From Pirellulaceae bacterium (GTDB lineage Bacteria; Planctomycetota; Planctomycetia; Pirellulales; Pirellulaceae), in contig JAALLA010000007.1 in assembly GCA_011087765.1 (NCBI GenBank), positions 1-44,606 on the forward strand: 44,606 nt of DNA. The letters are read 5' to 3'. Both the position numbers and the translations under genes were made by a program. Of this stretch, positions 33,319 to 42,261 are shown piece by piece (the stretch's first letter is position 1; each line of letters opens with the position of its first letter). The notes under the pieces were generated by a model. It did not search any database. It saw nothing but the letters and a program-made list of their open reading frames with translations, and had not been told where the DNA came from.

Positions 33319-34380
33319 TTGACTGCACGTTCTTCGCAAAAAGAAAAGACTCACTCCGGCGACGCAAGCAACGCCGCCGAACAGGATAATGCTGAGTCAG
33401 CGGCCTATGATTTCTCAGGTCTGTTAGAAGCGATGCCTTCCTGGCTTGTTTCTACCTTAGTCCATGTCACTCTCATTTTATTTTTAGCGATCTTTACCTT
33501 CGCTCGGACATCGGAAAAAAGTCTGGTCTTGAACGTCGACGCAAATGATTATGCTGAGGTGTTCACAGAGATGGAGGTGGTCGATTACGAAGAAGTAGAA
33601 TTTGAAGAAGACTCCTCGATGGAAGAAATGGTCATCTCGGAAAACGAGCTTTCCCTGCCTGCGGTAAATTCCATGGTTGCCAATACGCTGGCCGATTCAT
33701 TTGAGAGTTTGGATCTCGATGTAGGATTGGGAGAATTGGTGGAGGGCCTTGAAGAGATGGGGCAAGAGGTTGGAACGACAACGTTTTTTGGGGCAAAACA
33801 GACTGCCCAAAAAGTTGTCTTTGTTGTTGATAATTCCAATAGCATGACAAAAGGTAAATTTGAAACCGCCCTTAACGAGTTGAGTAAGACGGTTAGTAAT
33901 CTGACTCCCAAGCAAAAGTTTCATGTGATTTTCTTTAGCGATACGGCTTACATGATGTTTCATCCGAAGCCAGTGACCAAGTTAATCCCCGCAACGGAGG
34001 AGAATAAAGACCGTTTGCGGCAATGGCTTTACACAGTCGAGATGTGTCTAAAGACCAAAGGGGCGGAGGCGATGAACGCCGCATTGATGCTCAAGCCTGA
34101 TGTCATTTATGTGCTGGGCGATGGGGCCTTCACTGACAACACAACGAATTTGTTAACCGCACCTCATCGCCGAAAAATTGTTGTTAATACCCTGGGAATG
34201 CAAGTTTCCGGTAAGGGAAGCGAACAGTTGAAGTCAATTGCTCGTTCCAATCACGGCAAGTATCGCGATGTTTCCGCGGCAGCGGGGTCTGCTCAGAAGG
34301 CCCGTCAAAATCCGATTAGGCGCAACAGAAGCCGAGGAAAAGTGTGGGGGATTACTCTCCCAGCGGTTGCGAAAAATTGA
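33319..34380 (+). CDS. Membrane-anchored von Willebrand factor A protein
   Basis: 353 residues from a TTG start supported by AGGGAGA eight bases upstream and by an in-frame stop (33262) with no other start between. The order is a charged cytoplasmic N-tail (1-38), one TM (about 41-61), an acidic periplasmic linker (about 75-155), then a vWA domain (about 163-325). The MIDAS motif is D171-N-S-N-S, with VLGDGAF near 272 as a further acidic site, so metal binding is intact. The tail is basic. The TM-acidic linker-domain layout resembles TonB-like N-termini fused to vWA in planctomycetes. No MoxR/BatA partner is adjacent, though a BatD-type gene lies 8 kb away. Partner and role unknown. Confidence 0.87.
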   Translation: MTARSSQKEKTHSGDASNAAEQDNAESAAYDFSGLLEAMPSWLVSTLVHVTLILFLAIFTFARTSEKSLVLNVDANDYAEVFTEMEVVDYEEVEFEEDSSMEEMVISENELSLPAVNSMVANTLADSFESLDLDVGLGELVEGLEEMGQEVGTTTFFGAKQTAQKVVFVVDNSNSMTKGKFETALNELSKTVSNLTPKQKFHVIFFSDTAYMMFHPKPVTKLIPATEENKDRLRQWLYTVEMCLKTKGAEAMNAALMLKPDVIYVLGDGAFTDNTTNLLTAPHRRKIVVNTLGMQVSGKGSEQLKSIARSNHGKYRDVSAAAGSAQKARQNPIRRNRSRGKVWGITLPAVAKN

Positions 34381-34525
34381 TTTTGAGTCTTTGTTCGGTT
34401 TTATTAATCGTGATCGAAATTAGCCAAAATGCAGTTTTTCTTGGGCTATAATTAAGCGCTACGGTTCCGCGTATTTCTTGGCAGGGTTTTCTAGCTCTGT
34501 GTTCATGAGGTTTTGGAGTTCATTC

Positions 34526-37180
34526 ATGCGTCAGTTTATTCGATTGTCTTTCTTTTCGATCGTCGTTTTGATTTTACAAATTTGTGGAGAGGATGGCGTT
34601 GCGAGTGCGAATTCTGACGGCCAGCCTTCCGCTTTGCTAAGCGATAAGTCCTTAAATGGTACGCCCCTTGAATATGTTCCTGCTGACGATTTACCAACCT
34701 CAATGTGGCCAGAGGGAGTGGCAGTAAACCTGGGCATTTCAACGCCTCGTGAGTTTTTTGGATTCGATATCGGTGAGCGACATCTTTCTCATGACCAGGT
34801 TGCAGCTTATGTGCGTTTACTCGCGCAAGAATCACCTCGAATTTCGATCGAGCAATATGCGTCAACGCATGGTGGTCGCCCATTGTTGCTGTTGACTATC
34901 ACTTCTGAGACAAACCGGCAACGGTTGGGCGAGATTCAGAAGGCACACCGGCAGTTGACCAAAGTGAACTCTGATCGAGTGGATCTCAGTGAACTACCGG
35001 CGGTGATCAATATGGGATACGGCGTTCATGGGGACGAAGCGAGTGCGACTAATTGTGCGCCGCTGGTAGCCTATTATTTGGCTGCCGCCAAAGGCGAAGA
35101 AATTAATAAATGGTTGGAGCGGTGTGTAATCTTGTTAGATCCGAGTTTGAACCCTGATGGATTCAATCGGTTTGCGAATTGGGTCAATCGGTATCGTGGC
35201 CGCGTGCCCAATCCTGATTCTCAGGATGCGGAGCATAATCAAATGTGGCCTGCCGGTCGCGTAAATTATTACTGGTTTGATTTAAATCGAGATTGGTTGC
35301 CATTGGTTCATCCTGAAAGTCGAGGGAGGATGACTTGGTATCACAAGTGGAAACCTAACGTGGTGCTCGACTTTCATGAGATGGGCACGAACTCCACGTT
35401 CTTTTTTCAACCGGGCATTCCTCAAAGAACGAATCCGTTGACTCCCCAAAGGAACCAGCAATTGACTCGTGAGTTCGGCGCCTTTCATGCCAAGGCTCTG
35501 GATCAACGTGGAAGTTTATATTTTACTCAGGAACGATTTGATGATTTCTACATGGGAAAGGGATCGACTTATCCGGACCTGCATGGGAGCGTCGGAATCT
35601 TGTTTGAGCAAGCAAGTTCGAGAGGCGTTGTGCAGAACAATCAAGATGGTCTGTTGAGGTTTCATGAAACAGTTGCAAATCAATTCACGGCGTCGTTGTC
35701 GAGTTTGAGAGCGACGACTGCGATGCGAGATAAATTAAACAACTACAAGAAAGTGTTTTATCTCAATTCACTGAAGCGAGCTCAGGCGCAGAAAGTGAAA
35801 GCATACGTGTTTCAAAGCCATGAGAATCGCTCGCGGTTGCTTGAATTCGCTGCGGTATTGAAACGACACGATATACAATCGTATTTTCTTCCGGAAGATT
35901 TTGCCTATGGTGATGAGGTTTTTCCCGCTGAATATAGTCTGGTCGTTCCTACAGCTCAGGCTGAATTTCGTTTTCTCCAATCGCTCCTAATGAGACGAAC
36001 TGATTTTAAAGAGAATGTGTTCTACGATGTGTCTAGCTGGACGCTGCCGTTGGCCTACGGATTGAATCAGCACTCGTTGAAGCACGATTTTGAACTGGAT
36101 GCCCTCGTGCCGTTCAAGATGCAAAAGTTTGCCAATGCCAAGCAGTTCGAGATGTCTGAGGAAGACCTTGGGTATCTGATCGATTTCAAAGACGATATTG
36201 GTCCGTGGGTGTTGAATAAACTGCTGCAGGCGAACGTCAATGTCCGAGTCGCAAAAAAAACATTTACGATGAGAATTGGTGATGGAGAACCGGAAAAGTT
36301 TAGTTATGGGACGCTTGCGGTAATTTCTAAGAATCAAAAATCCAAACACATTGCAATCGACCGGGTCTTGAAAGAAGCTGTCAAACGAGGTGCAAGGGTG
36401 TCGCCGGTAACGACAGGGTTAAGTGTGACAGGGCCGGATTTGGGTAGTTCGAACTTTGTTGTCCTGAAAGCTCCAAAAGTCGCCCTGCTTGTTGGTAAGG
36501 GCACATCTTTTTATTCCGCCGGTTCAGTCTGGCATTTGCTCGATACTCAAATTGGCATGCCGGTAACGTTGCTGAAGTCCAGCGATTTTTCCAAGTCTCG
36601 ACTTGATGATTACTCGACGTTGGTTTTGGCGGGTGGAGCCTTGGCAAGTGGGCATTGGGAAAAAATCGAAGATTTTGCTGAGGGGGGAGGAACTGTCTTA
36701 GCGATTGGCAGTCTTGCGGCAACGGTGCAGCGGGAACTGGGGTCTGGAGCGAGCTTGACTCCTGCAGCAACCGCCACGCCCGTAATTCAAAAGCCATTTG
36801 ATTCCGCAGCGACCGAAAGAGCATTGAAATTAATTAGCGGTGCGATCTTCAAAACGACAATCGATCCGTCCCACCCTCTCCTTTTTGGTTTTAAGGATCA
36901 ATCCTTGGCCGTCTTTAGAAACCACGCCCGATTTTTAGAGCCGTCGGAAAATCCATACTGCAATCCAGTGGTTTACGATTCTGAAACGCCTCTGATGGCT
37001 GGTTATTGCTCGGCTGAAAATATCGAACGGTTTAAGGGGGCCGCGAGCGTGGTGGTCGAGCCAAAAGGAAAAGGCCGCTTTATCCTGATGGCTGATGACC
37101 CGAATTTCCGCGGGTTTTGGAAAGCGACAAGCCGAGTGTTTCTGAACGGGCTGTTTTTTGGAGAGCTGGTTGATCCGTAA
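34526..37180 (+). CDS. Secreted M14-family zinc carboxypeptidase with large C-terminal extension
   Basis: 884 residues from the ATG at 34526, preferred because GGAG (34515-34518) lies seven bases upstream and a signal peptide follows (MRQFIRLSFFSIVVLILQIC..., cut near VASA|NS). In-frame ATGs at 34505 and 34478 are alternatives. The M14 zinc ligands are H168-G-D-E171 (INMGYGVHGDEAS) and H284 (VLDFHEMG), with FDLNRDW (about 251-257) and a candidate catalytic Glu at 361 (GILFEQASSRG). The ~500 residues after the peptidase domain include an alpha/beta region with a glutamine-amidotransferase-like look (LVLAGGALASGHWEKIEDFA), as in other large M14 planctomycete proteins. Probable extracellular or periplasmic protein degradation. 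Confidence 0.92.
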   Translation: MRQFIRLSFFSIVVLILQICGEDGVASANSDGQPSALLSDKSLNGTPLEYVPADDLPTSMWPEGVAVNLGISTPREFFGFDIGERHLSHDQVAAYVRLLAQESPRISIEQYASTHGGRPLLLLTITSETNRQRLGEIQKAHRQLTKVNSDRVDLSELPAVINMGYGVHGDEASATNCAPLVAYYLAAAKGEEINKWLERCVILLDPSLNPDGFNRFANWVNRYRGRVPNPDSQDAEHNQMWPAGRVNYYWFDLNRDWLPLVHPESRGRMTWYHKWKPNVVLDFHEMGTNSTFFFQPGIPQRTNPLTPQRNQQLTREFGAFHAKALDQRGSLYFTQERFDDFYMGKGSTYPDLHGSVGILFEQASSRGVVQNNQDGLLRFHETVANQFTASLSSLRATTAMRDKLNNYKKVFYLNSLKRAQAQKVKAYVFQSHENRSRLLEFAAVLKRHDIQSYFLPEDFAYGDEVFPAEYSLVVPTAQAEFRFLQSLLMRRTDFKENVFYDVSSWTLPLAYGLNQHSLKHDFELDALVPFKMQKFANAKQFEMSEEDLGYLIDFKDDIGPWVLNKLLQANVNVRVAKKTFTMRIGDGEPEKFSYGTLAVISKNQKSKHIAIDRVLKEAVKRGARVSPVTTGLSVTGPDLGSSNFVVLKAPKVALLVGKGTSFYSAGSVWHLLDTQIGMPVTLLKSSDFSKSRLDDYSTLVLAGGALASGHWEKIEDFAEGGGTVLAIGSLAATVQRELGSGASLTPAATATPVIQKPFDSAATERALKLISGAIFKTTIDPSHPLLFGFKDQSLAVFRNHARFLEPSENPYCNPVVYDSETPLMAGYCSAENIERFKGAASVVVEPKGKGRFILMADDPNFRGFWKATSRVFLNGLFFGELVDP

Positions 37181-37206
37181 ACGAACAACGGTTTGGGTGT
37201 TTGTTG

Positions 37207-38694
37207 CTAGTGAGCGGTTTCAGTCGATTCCGAATGGTCGTCTGCTTCGATGCCAATCAGTGCTTTGGCAAGTTTTCCAACGCTCAGACCTTGCGCGATA
37301 ATTGAGAAAATGACCACACCGTAGGTAACTGTTAGAAATAAATCTCTGTTCATTTCGGCGGTTAGTGACAAAGCAAGTGCGATCGAAATGCCCCCGCGAA
37401 GTCCGCCCCAAGTCATGATAGTTGTAGTGTGTGGAACGAATTCCAGTTTTTTTGCAAAGCATCGGACTGGAATTAATAGCGATAGGAATCTGGATAGCAG
37501 CACGATAACGATTGCCATGCCTGCGGCGTAAATAAATGTCAAGGTGATACTGTCATTAAGAATGAGCAGTTCGAGTCCAATCAGAACGAATAGGATTGCA
37601 TTGAGGAGAATGTCCATCAGTTCCCAAAAACGGTTGACATACATTTCTGTTTGCTGAGACATCGCGGTTCCTCGTACGGTGTCATTACCAACGATCAGGC
37701 CAGCAACAACCATGGCGAGGGGAGCGGAAAGATGTAGGGCGGTCGCTAACGCGTATCCGCCAGTCACACATGCCAGGGTTATTAGGACTTCGATTTCATA
37801 GTCATCGATCGATCGGAGTAAGAGGAAAGTAAGGTAACCGAGAGTTAGGCCAAGTATGATTCCACCGAGAACTTCCCATGAAAATAATTTGATAACGCCT
37901 TTGATCTGATCCATGACACTGGGTGAGGCAGTGGTCTGGGAAGTTTCGTGTGAGGCTTCAATTTCGTGTGAGGCTTCAGTTTCGTCTTGTTGGTGGTCTG
38001 CAGGGAAACCCGACTCGATTGCCGAAGTTGATTGATTGGCTCCCTGGAAGGTCACTGCGGAATAAGATTTAACAGGAGGCTGAAATTGCGAATGGGTGCC
38101 GTGTTCGGTTACCGAGGCGCCACTTGCGAGATGGAAAATTGTCAAAAAAACGACGACTCCCACGCCGTCATTGAAGAGGGATTCGCCAACAATTTTAGTT
38201 TCGAGTTTTTTCGGAACCCCGGCTTGTTTGAGAATCCCTAAGACAGCGATTGGATCCGTAGGGGAAATGAGAGCACCGAATAAAAGGCAGTGAATGAACC
38301 TAGGCTCGATACTCAGGAGGCGAAAACCAAAATAGGTTAAAACTCCGCAGATCAGAGTTGAGGCGAGAACCCCGAGTGTTGAGAAAACCAGGACTGGCCA
38401 CCTTTGGACACGGAGTTGGTCAAAATTGGTATGCATTGCACCAGCGAATAGCAAAAAACCGAGCATGACTTCCAAGAGTACTTCCTGAAAGTCGATTTGA
38501 TTGATGAATTGATGAGCCGTGTCAAAGAAAAAATCAGTGAAGATCGTGCTGACGAATAAAAATCCGGTGAAGCAAATAGAAACGATCATTAAGCCGATCG
38601 TGTTGGGCAGCTTTAAAAACCTTGCATTCAGATATCCGAATAACGCAGATAATACGATAATGACTGCACAGATTTCAAAAATTTGGAGATGCAT
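37207..38694 (-). CDS. CPA1-family cation/proton antiporter (NhaP-like) with a hydrophilic insertion
   Basis: 495 residues with about 12 membrane segments. Family signatures are clear: LLFAGAMHTNFDQL (about 81-94), FGALISPTDPIAVLGILK (139-156) and GESLFNDGVGVVVFL (170-184; the Asn-Asp pair of electroneutral CPA1 antiporters). Residues about 192-262 are an extra hydrophilic segment rich in His, Glu, Ser and Gln, partly built from an 18-bp DNA duplication (37944-37979) encoding an EASHE repeat; most NhaP proteins have a short loop there. The rest of the TM core is normal. The expected role is Na+/H+ exchange for pH and salt balance. The gene converges on the M14 peptidase gene with 26 bp between stops. 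Confidence 0.93.
   Translation of the reverse strand: MHLQIFEICAVIIVLSALFGYLNARFLKLPNTIGLMIVSICFTGFLFVSTIFTDFFFDTAHQFINQIDFQEVLLEVMLGFLLFAGAMHTNFDQLRVQRWPVLVFSTLGVLASTLICGVLTYFGFRLLSIEPRFIHCLLFGALISPTDPIAVLGILKQAGVPKKLETKIVGESLFNDGVGVVVFLTIFHLASGASVTEHGTHSQFQPPVKSYSAVTFQGANQSTSAIESGFPADHQQDETEASHEIEASHETSQTTASPSVMDQIKGVIKLFSWEVLGGIILGLTLGYLTFLLLRSIDDYEIEVLITLACVTGGYALATALHLSAPLAMVVAGLIVGNDTVRGTAMSQQTEMYVNRFWELMDILLNAILFVLIGLELLILNDSITLTFIYAAGMAIVIVLLSRFLSLLIPVRCFAKKLEFVPHTTTIMTWGGLRGGISIALALSLTAEMNRDLFLTVTYGVVIFSIIAQGLSVGKLAKALIGIEADDHSESTETAH
37944..37985. repeat. 18-bp in-frame tandem duplication inside the antiporter gene
   Basis: TTTCGTGTGAGGCTTCAA (37944-37961) is followed by TTTCGTGTGAGGCTTCAG (37962-37979) and a partial TTTCGT. 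It encodes EASHE repeats in the hydrophilic insertion, on the minus strand. Confidence 0.9.
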
Positions 38695-38920
38695 GATGAC
38701 GTTCTTAGTCGTATGGGCGAGATGGTCTGATTGTCAGGTAACGGTTCAAATTGAACAAGGTGGTTTTGAAAATTTGCCTTCCTTTCAAGATTTATGTCAG
38801 TTTTTTGATTGAATGGCTCGTTGGTGATAGCGCTGACCTTGACCTTGTTTCGTGCTTTTCGATTTAATGATAACCGGTTGGCAAGGGGTTTTCTGCGAAC
38901 GCTGGTTAGGTGAGAAAACG

Positions 38921-40450
38921 ATGGGTAGGAATTCGAAGAAATCCAAAAGAAAATCTGCAGTTCGCGCAGGGGCAAGCGAGGGTGATTTGAAGGATGCAGG
39001 CTGGGGGTTTAAACAGATTGGCTTAGAGAGCTACTGTTTCCTAGTTGTCACCGTGTTTTCGCAAGTCGCGACTATTTTGATTACCTGGCCGGCATGGCAA
39101 GCAAGAGAATTTCCACCGAATCTACCGTGGATTGCGATGACCCCGCAATTATCTTGTGGTCTCATGCTCCTTATCAGTTTGGCCTTTGTCTTAATCAGTC
39201 CACGAAAATATGGAATGGTTGGGTTTTTGCTCACGTTGGGAGTGGCGATTGGGATGGATCAATTTCGTTGTCAGCCGCAAGTGATCGCGATTACATTCAT
39301 GATGGCGGCGTGCGTTTGGGTGCCAGCGCGTCGTTTATGTCTATGGTTTCTAATTTCGATGTGGCTGTGGGCTGGCATTCATAAATTAGGTTCATCCGAA
39401 TGGTTTACTCATGTTAGTTACGGCCTTCTCTCTCAGACTCGTGTAAATCCTGACGGAGTGTATCAAGGATTTGCATTGTTGATTGGATTAGGTGAGCTTG
39501 GTTTAGCCATCGCAGCCTGGACCAGACCGAGGCAGGTGATGTTAGGCTGCATTGGTCTGCATTGCAGTATCGTTATTTTCCTTTTGTGCATTGGTTGGAA
39601 CACCAGTGTAATCCCCTGGAATTTATGTACTGCAATCGTGGGAGCTTGGCTGTTTCGCAATGCGGAGACCAAAGGTCCGGACCTGGTACAGTCTGCATTG
39701 GTTTTTCCAACTTCGCCTGTCCCTCGCGTGTTGGTGGTGGCAATGCTAATCGTGCCAGTGGGGATGTATTTCGGTCTGATTCGACATTGCTTTGCACACG
39801 CACTCTATTCCGGCAATTTGCCTATAGCACTCGCCTCCAGAGCGGAAGGTGTTGAATCACTTGAAGTGTGGGACGATATTCAGTTTCCATTCCCGAATGT
39901 CCAAAATTCATACCGAGATTACTTCGTTCTTACGGGGAGCGTTGGAGATAAGTTGCATATTCGAGATCCACGCTGGGCTGTTTCGAGTCATTACTATCAA
40001 ATCAATTCCCGAAAAAAATTGGAGGAGCTGACGGCTCGCCAGTTTTTTGAAATGAACTCTTCAGGCATCGCCGGATGTGCGCTGGATGATCCCGTTTCGA
40101 TTTTTCAATTAGTGCGTCAAAATACTACTTTGTTGAAGCGTTCAGACGAGAGCGGTGTTTATGCAATTGAATTTTCTCCTGATGACTTTTCAATAGACTT
40201 GCTGAAAATTCTAAAGGGCTTGCCGAATTTAGAGCAAATTCAATTAGCTGATTGTGGAGTCGGTGACGATGATCTGCAGTTACTCGCTGGGCTCTCACGG
40301 TTAACCGGATTGGGTCTCAATCGCACTCAAGTTACCAAGGCGGGATTGGAGCAATTGGCTGCACTGCCGGCACTCGAGACGGTTTATTTCAACGATAGTG
40401 AAATCAAGAAGGCCAATTTAATTTCAGGGGAAGTTGAGTCGGCGAAATGA
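38921..40450 (+). CDS. Integral membrane protein with C-terminal leucine-rich repeats
   Basis: 509 residues from the ATG at 38921, preferred over an upstream start at 38852 because of AGGTGAG about eight bases before it and a Lys/Arg-rich N-terminus (MGRNSKKSKRKSAVRAG). About eight membrane segments follow (about 35-330); one stretch, LISMWLWAGIHKLGSSEWFT, resembles the DoxX/MauE/HTTM group. Residues about 340-430 form a soluble domain. The C-terminus (about 435-500) has two or three leucine-rich repeats (LPNLEQIQLADCGVGDDDLQ, LSRLTGLGLNRTQVTKAGLE) of the planctomycete type. The protein probably senses or binds something at the membrane; the substrate is unknown. It converges with the adenylate-kinase-like gene. 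Confidence 0.8.
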   Translation: MGRNSKKSKRKSAVRAGASEGDLKDAGWGFKQIGLESYCFLVVTVFSQVATILITWPAWQAREFPPNLPWIAMTPQLSCGLMLLISLAFVLISPRKYGMVGFLLTLGVAIGMDQFRCQPQVIAITFMMAACVWVPARRLCLWFLISMWLWAGIHKLGSSEWFTHVSYGLLSQTRVNPDGVYQGFALLIGLGELGLAIAAWTRPRQVMLGCIGLHCSIVIFLLCIGWNTSVIPWNLCTAIVGAWLFRNAETKGPDLVQSALVFPTSPVPRVLVVAMLIVPVGMYFGLIRHCFAHALYSGNLPIALASRAEGVESLEVWDDIQFPFPNVQNSYRDYFVLTGSVGDKLHIRDPRWAVSSHYYQINSRKKLEELTARQFFEMNSSGIAGCALDDPVSIFQLVRQNTTLLKRSDESGVYAIEFSPDDFSIDLLKILKGLPNLEQIQLADCGVGDDDLQLLAGLSRLTGLGLNRTQVTKAGLEQLAALPALETVYFNDSEIKKANLISGEVESAK

Positions 40451-40516
40451 TTTCTGTTGAGGAAGACTGGGGGAAGCCAGAACAAAGAGTCCGCTCCTTC
40501 GTCAATCCCGCATGAA

Positions 40517-41719
40517 TTATCCGCGTCGAATGGATGATCCTTCAAAGTGAATTTGAATGCGGAACACTGTTTTTTGACGACACGAAATTTGACCGGTGCT
40601 GAGGTCGACACTTTCAGGCACTTCCTGGATCCGTTTGTCGACCATGGCATGAAATCCTCGCTCTGAAAAAATATCGATTAGCATTGAAATTGCAATTGGG
40701 TTTTCAAAAATTCGATCTTCGGAATTGACATTCGCACGTCCGGACAGGGCGTGCCGCGTAACGATGGGCATGAATTTACTGTCAATGATCTCAATGATTT
40801 CTGTGAACAACTCGGTGTGTGAGAGGACATAGCTATCAAGACGTTTGACCAGCTCTTGCCTGGCGTGAATTGTAATTTCTTCTGCAAGCGGAAGAGGGCT
40901 TAAGTGATCAAATGTCTTTGGATCGAGTTCCAGCGAACTTTGATATTGGAGTTCCTTTACGATATTTGATTCAACTTCATCGATCGGCCCTTCGGCATTG
41001 ATAAAGTGATAGTGATATATTTCTTTCAAGGAACGCAAGGCATCCCAAGTTTGCTCTTTAAAGACACGATACCTTTGCGCTGCTTTGACGTGCTCGAGAT
41101 CTGTGCCCCTAAGTTCCTGAATTTCTCCGACACCAGTTTCTTCTACCTTGCGATTGTGTTCGGCAATCTGTCGACCACGAAATAACTGTCTTTCGATACT
41201 TGTTTGTTCGCTGGCAAACAGCACCATGGCGTGAATTATGGGCCGGCGAAAGTGGATTGCCCATTCAGTATCGGCATACTCATTATTCAATTGATCGATT
41301 TGATCGACCAGCATCTTAAGGCACTCGACCTGGACCCTCGTCCGAGGAAAGCCATCGAGCAAAGCACCGTCTCTGTATTTTTCTTTTAAGAGCTCACGAA
41401 AGAGGATCCCTATGACCTCGGTGTCTCCCACCATTTGCCCCATGTCTTTGATGCGCGTTGCTTCGGGCGTCGTCAAGAGTTGGCTAATGATGATCGGCGG
41501 GCAGGTAAGTCCTCGCGATCGCATTATAAACCGCGTGTGTGTGCCTTTACCGGAACCGGGAGCACCTCCGAGCAAAATCAGCTCTTTTGGGAAGCGGAGG
41601 TTTTGGTGGCCGACTTCTTCTTCTAGTGATTCCCAGACAGTATCGAAGATGACTTGGGCATCTTTGATTTCAAGTTCAAAGGTTTTGGGATGATTGGAAT
41701 TTTCTGCAGATTGATTCAT
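40517..41719 (-). CDS. Adenylate-kinase-like nucleotide kinase with a long C-terminal extension
   Basis: 400 residues, roughly twice the length of a standard adenylate kinase. The P-loop GGAPGSGKGT (51-60), the ALLDGFPRTRVQ segment (about 116-127) and the ADK-like helical NMP region place residues 45-240 in the nucleoside monophosphate kinase family. The lid region is unusual (FRGRQIAEHNRKVEETGVGE, about 190-209) and lacks the zinc cysteines. The C-terminal ~170 residues (about 235-400) are a separate helical then beta domain (ELVKRLDSYVLSHTELFTEI; QEVPESVDLSTGQIS) I do not recognise. Whether it phosphorylates AMP, another nucleotide or serves regulation is open. The next gene upstream on the strand is SUI1, 100 bp away. 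Confidence 0.85.
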   Translation of the reverse strand: MNQSAENSNHPKTFELEIKDAQVIFDTVWESLEEEVGHQNLRFPKELILLGGAPGSGKGTHTRFIMRSRGLTCPPIIISQLLTTPEATRIKDMGQMVGDTEVIGILFRELLKEKYRDGALLDGFPRTRVQVECLKMLVDQIDQLNNEYADTEWAIHFRRPIIHAMVLFASEQTSIERQLFRGRQIAEHNRKVEETGVGEIQELRGTDLEHVKAAQRYRVFKEQTWDALRSLKEIYHYHFINAEGPIDEVESNIVKELQYQSSLELDPKTFDHLSPLPLAEEITIHARQELVKRLDSYVLSHTELFTEIIEIIDSKFMPIVTRHALSGRANVNSEDRIFENPIAISMLIDIFSERGFHAMVDKRIQEVPESVDLSTGQISCRQKTVFRIQIHFEGSSIRRG

Positions 41720-41819
41720 CGGACAAAGCTCGACTAGGACAATTTAGAGGTTTTATTGTAATTGAATCTTCATTCAATTTTTAGTCAGTCGTGCCTTTGC
41801 GACGAGTTGTCCCGTAAAT

Positions 41820-42167
41820 TTATGGGCGGACTTTGAAGCCCATTGCTTTTAAAATCGAGCGTAGGCGTTCTTGATGGTTCCCTTGAATTTCGATCCGATG
41901 TTCCTGAATCGAGCCTCCAGCACCACATTGATTTTTTAATTGGGCTAGAAGTTCCTTGAAGTGGCTCCCCGGATGCCCATCAAACAAGCCGTTAATGACG
42001 GTGACCCATTTCCCTTTTTTACGCTTTTCTACGCTTATTGTTGCCGTTTGAGCCTCGGGAGGCATTGGGGGTGGCGGAGCGGAGACGCACACGCACTCCG
42101 CCTCGAGCAGTTCACACTTCTCACAACGAGGAGGTCGATCAAATTCTGTGCCCTCAAACAACCGCAT
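41820..42167 (-). CDS. yciH: SUI1/eIF1-like translation factor (YciH) with Cys-rich N-terminus
   Basis: 115 residues. The C-terminal two-thirds (about 45-115) are the SUI1 fold: VEKRKKGKWVTVINGLFD, LAQLKNQCGAGGSIQEHRIE and LRSILKAMGFKVRP, matching eIF1/YciH including the GxGGx loop. The N-terminal 40 residues contain C15-x2-C18-x6-C25-x-C27, likely a small zinc site that E. coli YciH lacks, followed by a Pro-rich linker. YciH-type factors bind the small ribosomal subunit and affect start-codon choice under stress. The gene is flanked by the BatD-TPR gene (94 bp) and the kinase gene (100 bp) on the same strand. Confidence 0.93.
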   Translation of the reverse strand: MRLFEGTEFDRPPRCEKCELLEAECVCVSAPPPPMPPEAQTATISVEKRKKGKWVTVINGLFDGHPGSHFKELLAQLKNQCGAGGSIQEHRIEIQGNHQERLRSILKAMGFKVRP

Positions 42168-42261
42168 GGTGGTTCACTCCCAACTGAAACCAACCAATTT
42201 AACACGTTTGATTGCAGGTTCACTATAGGTAGCTATGGAAGAATTTGCGTTGTCTGGCTTT

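Noticed and set aside
34446-34451. TATAAT upstream of the M14 peptidase gene
   Set aside because: A perfect -10 hexamer, but no acceptable -35 at 16-18 bp; not listed as a promoter.
34488-34505. TTGGCAGG... as a sigma-54 site before the M14 gene
   Set aside because: The GC doublet is two bases out of place relative to the required ten-base spacing.
41761-41783. ATTGAAT-CTTC-ATTCAAT hairpin followed by T-run on the plus strand
   Set aside because: The stem is purely AT-rich, both flanking genes are on the minus strand, and the minus side lacks a T-run; too weak to call a terminator.
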